Positions 1-6,181 of a stretch of DNA of 25,254 bases are shown in pieces. A program made the position numbers and the translations under genes. Source of the DNA: an uncultured Gemmatimonadota bacterium (lineage in GTDB: Bacteria; Gemmatimonadota; Gemmatimonadetes; Gemmatimonadales; Gemmatimonadaceae). The stretch is taken from assembly GCA_946479895.1 (NCBI GenBank), contig CAMLHT010000014.1:1-25254 (forward strand), written 5' to 3'. The notes below the pieces were generated by a model that saw nothing but the letters and a program-made list of their open reading frames with translations, was not told the origin of the DNA and did not search any database. Numbering within the stretch: position 1 is the first letter of the stretch; each line of letters begins with the position of its first letter.

Positions 1-141
1 CTGTTCGACATCCAGCCGAACGACATCACGACGTTCGTCCAGGTCATCGTCGTGCTGCTCGGCGCGGCGGCGCTGGCGAGCTGGCTACCGGCCCGGCGGG
101 CCCTGCGGATCGATCCGATTTCCGCGCTGCGCGCCGACTGA
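1..141 (+). CDS. ABC transporter permease, C-terminal end (MacB/ADOP type, 5' cut off)
   Basis: The last 46 residues of a permease whose start lies before the window. The reading frame is open from base 1 to the TGA at 139-141. It shows a hydrophobic last membrane helix (about residues 12-30 of the fragment) followed by a short basic cytoplasmic end, PARRALRIDPISALRAD. The pattern PARRAxxxDPxxALR is the typical C-terminus of FtsX/MacB-like permeases, including the ADOP family common in Gemmatimonadota and Acidobacteria. Such proteins work with an ATPase to export substrates or to drive periplasmic partners. Which substrate this one handles cannot be told from the fragment. A G-rich heptamer repeat array follows the stop codon almost directly. 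Confidence 0.85.
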   Translation: MFDIQPNDITTFVQVIVVLLGAAALASWLPARRALRIDPISALRAD

Positions 142-147
142 GAGGCT

Positions 148-252
148 GGAGGGCGGAGGGCGGAGGACGGAGGACGGAGGGCGGAGGGCGTAGGGCGGAG
201 GGCGGAGGGCGGAGGCGGAGGGCGTAGGGCGTAGGGCGTAGGGCGTAGGGCG
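148..252 (+). repeat. G-rich heptamer tandem repeat array (about 15 units)
   Basis: About 15 units of a degenerate 7-mer follow the permease stop. Unit variants are GGAGGGC, GGAGGAC and GTAGGGC, and one unit is 6 bases long. The last four units are all GTAGGGC, so variants are clustered as expected from local duplication. GGG runs spaced by four bases could form G-quadruplexes on this strand. A shorter array of the same units lies in inverted orientation at 324-364. Confidence 0.9.
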
Positions 253-258
253 AAAACA

Positions 259-286
259 AAGAGGGTGAGCATAAGCTCACCCTCTT
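259..286 (-). terminator. Intrinsic terminator hairpin of the desaturase gene
   Basis: Perfect 12-bp inverted repeat AAGAGGGTGAGC / GCTCACCCTCTT with a 4-base loop (271-274). On the minus strand the stem is followed by TGTTTTCG (250-258), a U-rich tract, so it fits a Rho-independent terminator for the desaturase transcript. On the plus strand the following bases are not T-rich, so termination of the ABC transcript would depend on the stem alone. Confidence 0.8.
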
Positions 287-323
287 CGATCACGAAGCGG
301 ATTTCGGCGCTCTTCGCCGTCGT

Positions 324-364
324 GTCCTCCGTCCTCCGTCCTCCGTCCTCCGCCCTCCGCCCTC
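324..364 (-). repeat. Inverted heptamer tandem repeat array (6 units)
   Basis: Six units that read GGAGGGC, GGAGGGC, then GGAGGAC four times on the minus strand. They begin 4 bases beyond the desaturase stop codon. The unit order matches the first units of the array at 148-252, so the two arrays form inverted arms of roughly 32 bp around the terminator at 259-286. The sequence between this array and the terminator (287-323) shows nothing recognisable. Confidence 0.85.
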
Positions 365-368
365 GCGT

Positions 369-1430
369 TCAGGTTCGCTTCGAATCCAGCGCGACGGCGC
401 GGGCTTCCAGCTCGGCGATGGGAACCAGGCGGCGCTCCTCCTCGTCCCAGAGGCGCAAACGCATCGTGCGCATTGCCTCGGGAATGGTCAGGACCGTCAC
501 CGAGTGGAACATCTCGTTCTCGTCGTGGCAGCGCTTGAGGTTGTAGTTCGGAATGCGCGGCCCGAGATGGTGCACGTGGTGCAGGCCGATGTTGCCGGTG
601 AACCACTGCAGCACGGGATTCAGCTTGAAGTACGAGCTGCCGCGGATCGCGGCCGTCGCGTAGTCCCAGTCCCCGTGCTGGTTCCAGTAGGTGTCCTCGA
701 ACTGGTGCTGCACGTAGAAGAGCAGGATGCCGGCGGACGCGGCGATGAAGATCGCCGGGAAGTAGATGGCCATGAACGGGCCGAAGCCGATCCACCACGA
801 GAACCCGATGACGATCGCCGCGATGGCGGCATTCGTCGAGTACACGCTGAAGTGCTGGAGCTCGTTCAGGTTGGCGTTCTTCATCAGGCGGCGCTGGCTG
901 ATCATCAGGTACAGCGGGCCGAGAAGCAGCATGACGAACGGGTTGCGCTTGAAGCGGTACTTCCGGCGATCGGCCGCCGACAGCGCGAGGTATTCCCGCA
1001 CCGTGATCGTATCGATGTCGCCGTGCCCCCGGCGATCGAGGTCACCCGAGGACGCGTGATGGAGCGCGTGGTCCTTGCGCCACTGGGCGAACGGCGTGAG
1101 GGTCATGACACCCGTGATCCAGCCGACGATCTCGTTCGCGCGGCGGGACTTGAAGAACGATCCGTGTCCGCAGTCGTGCATGATGATGAACGTGCGGACG
1201 AGCAGCCCCGCGGCCGGGAAGGCCAGCGCGAGCGTGACGACGTACGGCAGCGACAGCGACAGGTACATCAGGTAGAACGTGGCCGCGAGCGGGATGAAGG
1301 TCGTGGCCAGCTGGAAGATGGCCTTCCAGAGGACGGTCTTCGAGTAGCGGTTGATGACCGGGGCCCACTGCGGCTTCGCGGTCTTCGCGGCCGGCAGGGC
1401 CGTGCCAAGTTCGATCTGGGCGCTCGTCAA
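369..1430 (-). CDS. Membrane fatty acid desaturase (acyl-lipid delta-12-like)
   Basis: Integral membrane di-iron desaturase that introduces a cis double bond into acyl chains of membrane lipids and so adjusts fluidity. With the TTG start at 1430 it has 353 residues. The three histidine boxes are HDCGH at 85-89, HALHH at 121-125 and HHVHH at 284-288. A QHQFEDTYW motif (241-249) and several hydrophobic segments (about 40-80, 100-115, 165-178, 200-240) match bacterial and plant delta-12 type enzymes. The frame is open up to an ATG at 1547, but the TTG is preferred: GGAG (1438-1441) sits 7 bases before it, and the 39 extra residues are compositionally odd and encoded across a terminator-like hairpin. 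The gene converges on the ABC permease and is divergent from 1604. The exact regioselectivity is inferred only from the family. Confidence 0.9.
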   Translation of the reverse strand: MTSAQIELGTALPAAKTAKPQWAPVINRYSKTVLWKAIFQLATTFIPLAATFYLMYLSLSLPYVVTLALAFPAAGLLVRTFIIMHDCGHGSFFKSRRANEIVGWITGVMTLTPFAQWRKDHALHHASSGDLDRRGHGDIDTITVREYLALSAADRRKYRFKRNPFVMLLLGPLYLMISQRRLMKNANLNELQHFSVYSTNAAIAAIVIGFSWWIGFGPFMAIYFPAIFIAASAGILLFYVQHQFEDTYWNQHGDWDYATAAIRGSSYFKLNPVLQWFTGNIGLHHVHHLGPRIPNYNLKRCHDENEMFHSVTVLTIPEAMRTMRLRLWDEEERRLVPIAELEARAVALDSKRT

Positions 1431-1437
1431 CAGTCGG

Positions 1438-1441
1438 CTCC
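1438..1441 (-). promoter_or_regulatory. Ribosome binding site that decides the desaturase TTG start
   Basis: GGAG on the minus strand, 7 bases before the TTG at 1430-1428. The same GGAG-N7-TTG layout is used by the small lipoprotein gene starting at 19434, which supports reading both TTG codons as true starts. Confidence 0.65.
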
Positions 1442-1485
1442 GGGGGAGAGAGTCATGTGCGTCATCGCGGGCTGAAGAAGAGTGC

Positions 1486-1516
1486 AAAAAGAGCGGCGGG
1501 GCGCCGGCCCCGCCGC
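1486..1516 (-). terminator. Terminator-like hairpin in the desaturase leader (possible attenuator)
   Basis: On the minus strand GCGGCGGGG (1516-1508) pairs perfectly with CCCCGCCGC (1501-1493) across a 6-base loop and is followed by TCTTTTT (1492-1486). That is the full pattern of an intrinsic terminator, about 55 bases upstream of the chosen TTG start of the desaturase. No minus-strand gene lies immediately upstream, so it would act on the leader of the desaturase transcript itself, or be inert if the promoter lies downstream of it. Confidence 0.6.
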
Positions 1517-1603
1517 GACTACGTTGTGTTCGAATAAGGTAGTGCACAATACCTGCTTACCGCGACCCCACGGCACTTACCCTACACCTCTGGAGTCCGC
1601 CCT

Positions 1604-1972
1604 GTGACCACTCCGATTTCCCCCGCGCTCTCGGCCGCCGAGTGGGCGGGCGTGCTCGCGAACCGGAAGAGCCTCGACACCATCCGCGAGCACTTCATGG
1701 ACACGCCGTTCTCGCCGCACGCGCTCGCCGCGCTCCTGCTCTACGGAGAGCCGCATGGCTTCACGGCCCAGGACGTGGAGGACGAGCGCGAAGTCGCCGC
1801 CTACAGCCGCATGATGACGACGCAGCCCACGGACTCCGGCAACACGGACACCGCCGACACGTTCCGCCTGCTTGGCGAGCGTCACGAGGAGCGGGCCGAC
1901 AAGATCGCCGCGCTCCTCCCGCCCATCGCACCGCCATCGCATGCTCCAGCGACCGATCCCGTCGACCGGTGA
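1604..1972 (+). CDS. Small hypothetical protein overlapping the aldo/keto reductase gene
   Basis: A 122-residue protein with a GTG start and a good ribosome binding site (TGGAG about 8 bases upstream). I do not recognise a family. It has no signal peptide or membrane helix. The N-terminal two thirds look like soluble helices rich in Ala, Leu and acidic residues (SAAEWAGVLANRKSLDTIREH, then EDEREVAAYSRMM), and the last 20 residues are Pro-rich. Its final 32 bases overlap the start of the aldo/keto reductase in another frame, which suggests translational coupling and a joint transcript. The Pro-rich tail may be a by-product of the overlap rather than a functional part. Confidence 0.6.
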   Translation: MTTPISPALSAAEWAGVLANRKSLDTIREHFMDTPFSPHALAALLLYGEPHGFTAQDVEDEREVAAYSRMMTTQPTDSGNTDTADTFRLLGERHEERADKIAALLPPIAPPSHAPATDPVDR

Positions 1973-2759
1973 GACGATCCCGGCCCTCGGGCTGGGAACG
2001 TGGAAGAGCTTCGACGTCTCCGATGCCGAGAGCGCCCGGCGCGGTCCCCGCGAGGTGCTCGACGGATTCGTGAAGCTCGGCGGACGCCTGGTGGACTCGT
2101 CTCCGATGTACGGACGGGCGGAGCGCGTGCTGGGTGATCTCGCTGCCGAGCTGGCTATCGCCGACCGGCTCTTCGTCGCGACGAAGGTCTGGACCACCGG
2201 CCGCCGGGAGGGCATCGAGGAGATGCGCGCGTCGATGCGCAAGCTTCGGGCGTCGCCGATCGACCTCATGCAGGTGCACAACCTCCTGGACGTCGACGTG
2301 CATCTCGCGACCCTGGCCGGCTGGAAGCAGCAGGGACTCGTGCGGTACGTGGGCGTGACGCACTACACGGCGAGCGCGCATGCCGACGTCGCTCGCGTGC
2401 TCGAGCGACACCCGGTGGATTTCCTTCAGATCAACTACTCGGTGGCCGAGCGCGAGGCGGAGCGGCGCCTGCTGCCTCTGGCGATGGAGCGCGGGATCGC
2501 CGTGATCGCGAACCGGCCGCTCGCGTCAGGGGCCCTGATGCGCCGCCTCGAGGGCAGGCCGCTCCCGGAGCTTTCGCGCGACATCGACTGCGACAGCTGG
2601 CCGCAGCTGCTGCTCAAGTTCGTGGTGTCGCATCCGGCCATGACGTGCGCGATTCCCGCGACGAGCAGCGCCGCGCACCTCCGCGACAACATGAAAGCCG
2701 GCCTCGGCCGGCTTCCGGAGGCCACGGAGCGAGCCGCGATCGCGCGGCTCGCCGCCTGA
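1941..2759 (+). CDS. Aldo/keto reductase
   Basis: NAD(P)H-dependent TIM-barrel oxidoreductase of 272 residues, in the usual size range of the aldo/keto reductase family. The catalytic tetrad can be placed at D52, Y57 (VDSSPMYG), K82 (VATKVW) and H113 (LMQVHN). The N-terminal PALGLGTWKSF and the C-terminal IPATSSAAHLRDN segment, which helps bind the cofactor phosphate, also fit. The ATG at 1941 is chosen because family similarity begins there; the frame extends upstream to 1872 with Arg/Ser-rich sequence that overlaps the preceding gene. No signal peptide is present, so it is cytoplasmic. Its TGA is immediately followed by the stop codon of the convergent FKBP gene. The substrate is unknown. 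Confidence 0.9.
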   Translation: MLQRPIPSTGETIPALGLGTWKSFDVSDAESARRGPREVLDGFVKLGGRLVDSSPMYGRAERVLGDLAAELAIADRLFVATKVWTTGRREGIEEMRASMRKLRASPIDLMQVHNLLDVDVHLATLAGWKQQGLVRYVGVTHYTASAHADVARVLERHPVDFLQINYSVAEREAERRLLPLAMERGIAVIANRPLASGALMRRLEGRPLPELSRDIDCDSWPQLLLKFVVSHPAMTCAIPATSSAAHLRDNMKAGLGRLPEATERAAIARLAA

Positions 2760-3335
2760 TCACTTCGGCCTGATCGTCTCCCAGGCCGGGCAGACGGCGA
2801 CCGGCTGTGCGTTGCCGCCGCGTCCCGCGCCGCCCGGACCCTGCTGCTGCACGGCCATCGCGGCGGCGGTCGTCAGCGTGTCGGCGAGGCCGAGCAGCTC
2901 GACGTCGAACACCAGGGTCGCGCGGGGCGGGATGGGTGGGCGCCCCGCTTCCCCGTACGCGAGCTGATGGGGGATGATGAGCCGGCGCTTCCCGCCGACG
3001 CGCATCCCCTCGTAGCCCATGTCCCAGCCCATGATGACGCGGCGCAGGCCCTGGTTGAAGCTGAACACGTCCCGCGGGCGGCCGTTGGGCATCGTGTCAC
3101 GCGACGAATCGAACTTCCTGCCGTCGGTCGTCCAGCCCGTGTAGTGCGTGTAGATGCACTTTCGCGGCTGGACCATCTCGCCGGTGCCCTTCATGAAGTC
3201 GATGTATTCGAGCTCGACTTCGATTTCCTTCTTCTCCCCGGAAATCGCGGGGATCGGCGAAGGCAGGGATGCCTCCCGCTGCAGCATGCACCCGGCGACG
3301 GTCAGCGCGAGCGTGGCGGAGAAAAGTCTCTTCAT
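2760..3335 (-). CDS. FKBP-type peptidyl-prolyl cis-trans isomerase lipoprotein
   Basis: A 191-residue exported foldase that speeds up proline isomerisation in envelope proteins. Residues 1-16 form a lipoprotein signal with the lipobox LTVAGC, so it is probably anchored by Cys16. The FKBP domain spans about 38-150, with Y65 (THYTG), F75-D76 (KFDSS), VIMGWDMG at 100-107, AYG at 126-128 and F143, all matching the FKBP active site. The tail after residue 150 is extended and contains a Gly/Arg-rich piece (GPGGAGRGG, 166-174). It lies 12 bases downstream of the exported protein at 3348-3893 and probably shares its transcript. Its stop abuts the convergent reductase stop with no spacer. Confidence 0.92.
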   Translation of the reverse strand: MKRLFSATLALTVAGCMLQREASLPSPIPAISGEKKEIEVELEYIDFMKGTGEMVQPRKCIYTHYTGWTTDGRKFDSSRDTMPNGRPRDVFSFNQGLRRVIMGWDMGYEGMRVGGKRRLIIPHQLAYGEAGRPPIPPRATLVFDVELLGLADTLTTAAAMAVQQQGPGGAGRGGNAQPVAVCPAWETIRPK

Positions 3336-3347
3336 TCCGGGAATGTG

Positions 3348-3893
3348 TTACCTGACGTTCGCCAGGCGCAATCGGCGGGTGAACGCCTCGGACGCGCGCT
3401 CGAGCGCAAGCGATCCGCCAGTCTGCTGGTCGGGAGCGAGGAGGGCGGTGGCCCGGTCCACGGTGCTGTCGAACAGGGCCTTGAGGGAGAGCAGCCCCGC
3501 GGCAAGGTCGCGCCGTCCGGTGGTCACCTGCTCGAAGTACCTGTCGCGCCTGAGGCGGTTGGTGCTGTCGAGCTTCGCCCGCTCGATGCTGTCCTTCCGT
3601 GTCTCCGGCCGGCCCTCGGGAGGACGGCGGAGGAGCGGCGGCGCGGTCGTGATCGCCCGCTGATTGCGCTTCACGGTGTCGGCGAGCGCCTTTCCGTCGC
3701 GATCGAAGGCCTGGCGCAGCCGCTCCAGGCTGTCGACCTGAGGCCGGTTGAGCCGAAGCTGCTTTCGAAGGTCCAGGATGACTCTCGCCGGATTGAGGCG
3801 CTCGATGTCTCCCGACTGGATCGGCGCGCCCTGCTGGGCGGCCATGGTCAACGGGAAGGCAGCAAGGGTGGCGAGGACAAGCAGGTGACGCAT
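3348..3893 (-). CDS. Exported helical protein of unknown function
   Basis: A 181-residue protein with a clear signal peptide (MRHLLVLATLAAFPLTMAAQ, cleavage likely after AA at about 19). The mature part is strongly helical and charged (LRKQLRLNRPQVDSLERL, then RQAFDRDGKALADTVKR), with spacing reminiscent of Spy/CpxP-like periplasmic proteins, but I see no defining motif and do not assign it. The start at 3893 is chosen because the signal peptide begins there; the frame is open further up to 4109 but that part overlaps the divergent pseudokinase gene. It sits 12 bases upstream of the FKBP isomerase gene, so the two may be co-expressed and act together in envelope protein folding (inference). 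Confidence 0.75.
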   Translation of the reverse strand: MRHLLVLATLAAFPLTMAAQQGAPIQSGDIERLNPARVILDLRKQLRLNRPQVDSLERLRQAFDRDGKALADTVKRNQRAITTAPPLLRRPPEGRPETRKDSIERAKLDSTNRLRRDRYFEQVTTGRRDLAAGLLSLKALFDSTVDRATALLAPDQQTGGSLALERASEAFTRRLRLANVR

Positions 3894-4002
3894 GCGGACG
3901 TGGGTTCGGGTCCTCGAATTGTAGTCGCGCCGGAATGGCAGAGTTCGGCGGCCGAGGCCGCATTTGCTGGTCCCGAAGACGCGGAAATCTGGGGTCGGGC
4001 CC

Positions 4003-4016
4003 GGCACAAATCCCGC
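4003..4016 (+). promoter_or_regulatory. Candidate sigma-54 type promoter before the pseudokinase gene
   Basis: The sequence CGGCACAAATCCCGCTT has GG (4003-4004) and GC (4015-4016) exactly ten bases apart, and GGCAC matches five of six bases of the -24 element TGGCAC. The -12 element (CCGC) is weaker than TTGC. The start codon is 52 bases downstream. The rest of the divergent gap 3894-4068 shows no other clear promoter. Confidence 0.3.
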
Positions 4017-4068
4017 TTCTATAGAGGGCGATGCACCACCACCGCAGCACCCCGTCGGAGCCCACACC

Positions 4069-6138
4069 ATGAGCAGCAGCACGCTGGAAAAGCCCCTCGA
4101 CCTCTCCACCCTTTCCGACAGTTACGAGATCGTGGGCGAATATGCCCCGCTCGGGCACAACCGCCGGTATCCGGGGCGTCGCCGGGACGACGGACGCGAC
4201 GTCCTGATCACCATCCTCCATGCCGCGCCGGAGGTGGCCCAGGGGAAGGCGATCGCCCAGTTCGCGGCGGACGTGAACCTCCTGACGGCCCTGAGCCATC
4301 CCAACGTCCCGCAGGTGCTCGAGGGCCGGTGGATCGGCGACGACGCATTCGCGTACGTCACGGATCGCGTCCAGGGCACGACGCTGGCCGAGCTGCTCAA
4401 GGGCGAGCGCCTGCCCAAGCCGCGGATCGCGGACATCCTGGCCAGCGTGGACGGGGTGCTCGACTGGGCGCGAGGCGAGCGCCTGTCGCACCGCGCGGTG
4501 ACGCCGGACAACATCTGGATCGAGCGCGGCACCAATCGCGTCCTCGTCTCGCTCGAGCCGACCGACGCGCCGAAGACGAATCGTCCGGATGCGCGTGACG
4601 ACGCCCGCACGATCGGCGCGCTCGCCGTCGCGATGCTGACGGCGAAGCCGATGACGGAAGAGCATGACGGGACTCTCGCGAGCATGCGGCCCGACCTGCC
4701 GCAGCGCGTCGTCGATGCCACGGAGAAGGTTGCCGGCTGCACGATCAACGACGAGACACCGGACATCTCCGGCTTCCTCGCGGCGCTGGCCATGGCCGAC
4801 GCCATCAAGGAGGGCGAGGTGGAAGTGGCCCGCGTGGAGGCCGAATTCCGCGCCCAGATGAAGGCGGAACGCGAGAAGTGGGAGGCCGAACAGCAGGCCT
4901 GCCAGATGGCGAACGACGCGCAGGCGAAGAAGTTCGCCGAGGAGCGCGCCGAGTACGAGCGACGCTCGGCGAAGGAGCGCGAGCAGCTCGAGACCGCGCG
5001 CGCCGAGATCGACAAGCGTCGCACCGAAGTGCAGGAAGCCCGCGCCGAGCTGGACAACGCGCGCGCCGCCTACAAGCAGAAGAAGTCCGAGCTCGAGACC
5101 CGCGCGAAGCAGGTCGACAAGCACATGGGCGAGCTGGAGAAACAGAAGCGGTCCCTCGAGAAGCGCGCCGCGCAGCTCGAGGCGCGCGCGGCGGAGCTGG
5201 AGCAGCGCAACCAGGAGCTGCTGGAGCTCGCGGCACTGGCGTCGACCGCGGCCCAGTCGACCGCGCTGGATGGCGACGTCCCGGCAACCAAGGTCGGGTT
5301 GATGGATCGGCTGAAGCACGCCGGCGAGATCGCGCGCCCGACGCAGGAGGTCGAGGCGATCGACGAGATCGACGACGCGATGGACGAGCCGCCGCAGGAC
5401 GACGTCGAGGTGATGCAGGAGGCGATCGAGGCGGAAGAGGAAACGCACTCCTGGACGCCGATCGAGACCGCCGAGCCGTGGACCGTGCCGCTGGAGACGG
5501 ACGAGCCGGTGCGCGCGATCCAGTACGAGGCCGCCGCCGTTCCGGAGAAGCCGGAGCGCGGCAAGCGGCCGGCGTGGATGGTGCCCGCTGGCATCGCCGG
5601 CGCCGTGCTGCTGATGGTCGGCGCCGCCTTCGGGATCGGCCGCTCGCGGTCGAACGACGCGCCGGTGGTGAATACGGTCGCCTCCGCGCCGGCAGGCCAG
5701 CCGGCGGGGGTCACGACCCCGGCGACGCCCATTCGCTCGGACTCCGCGGCGGGTTCCATCGCCTCACTGAGCGACAGCGCGACCTTCACGGCACTCCGCG
5801 ACTCCATCGTGGCGGCGGATGAGGCTCGCCGGATCCGGCGCGAGCGCGCTGCGGCAGCGGCTGCGGCCGAGGCCGCGACGGAGCGCCAGCGCCCGCGGAC
5901 GTACACCGACAGCACGGGGACCGTCTGGATGTACACGCCGCCGTCGACGACGAAGCCGCCGACGGATACGATGAGTGGCGCCACGGCCGTCGCGCCACCC
6001 CCGGTGCCGACGCCGAAACTCGACAGCCTCGTCCGGCCTCCGGTCACGACGACGAAGCCGAAGCCGGACACGCTGATCAGGCCCAGGCCTGATACCACGG
6101 CGAAGGTGAAGCCAGATACGGCAGCCCGCAGGCGTTGA
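4069..6138 (+). CDS. Membrane-anchored protein pseudokinase with long coiled coil
   Basis: A 689-residue protein with, in order, a bacterial Ser/Thr kinase-like domain (about 19-245), a long charged coiled coil (about 250-390), an acidic linker, one membrane helix (about 502-524) and a Pro/Thr-rich outer tail with KPDT-type repeats. The fold is recognisable from ALSHPNVPQVLEG (74-86) and the catalytic-loop remnant HRAVTPDN (141-148), but key residues are gone: the Gly-rich loop is lost, the VAIK lysine is Thr48, the HRD aspartate is Ala143, the catalytic-loop lysine is Thr145, and DFG is replaced by SLEPT (161-165). Only Asn148 remains. Phosphotransfer is therefore unlikely; a scaffold or sensor role is inferred. 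The ATG at 4069 has GGAG 8 bases upstream. The MFS gene follows 43 bases downstream. Confidence 0.82.
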   Translation: MSSSTLEKPLDLSTLSDSYEIVGEYAPLGHNRRYPGRRRDDGRDVLITILHAAPEVAQGKAIAQFAADVNLLTALSHPNVPQVLEGRWIGDDAFAYVTDRVQGTTLAELLKGERLPKPRIADILASVDGVLDWARGERLSHRAVTPDNIWIERGTNRVLVSLEPTDAPKTNRPDARDDARTIGALAVAMLTAKPMTEEHDGTLASMRPDLPQRVVDATEKVAGCTINDETPDISGFLAALAMADAIKEGEVEVARVEAEFRAQMKAEREKWEAEQQACQMANDAQAKKFAEERAEYERRSAKEREQLETARAEIDKRRTEVQEARAELDNARAAYKQKKSELETRAKQVDKHMGELEKQKRSLEKRAAQLEARAAELEQRNQELLELAALASTAAQSTALDGDVPATKVGLMDRLKHAGEIARPTQEVEAIDEIDDAMDEPPQDDVEVMQEAIEAEEETHSWTPIETAEPWTVPLETDEPVRAIQYEAAAVPEKPERGKRPAWMVPAGIAGAVLLMVGAAFGIGRSRSNDAPVVNTVASAPAGQPAGVTTPATPIRSDSAAGSIASLSDSATFTALRDSIVAADEARRIRRERAAAAAAAEAATERQRPRTYTDSTGTVWMYTPPSTTKPPTDTMSGATAVAPPPVPTPKLDSLVRPPVTTTKPKPDTLIRPRPDTTAKVKPDTAARRR

Positions 6139-6181
6139 GCGTCGTCGCGGGCCTCGTTGCCCGGGATGACATATTTCAGCG

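Noticed and set aside
148..364. CRISPR array
   Set aside because: Units are 7 bases long, contiguous and without spacers.
3097..5448. Very long minus-strand open frame opposite the pseudokinase gene
   Set aside because: It runs through the FKBP, exported-protein and pseudokinase genes, has Arg/Leu/His-biased composition without any domain, and is explained by the high GC content.
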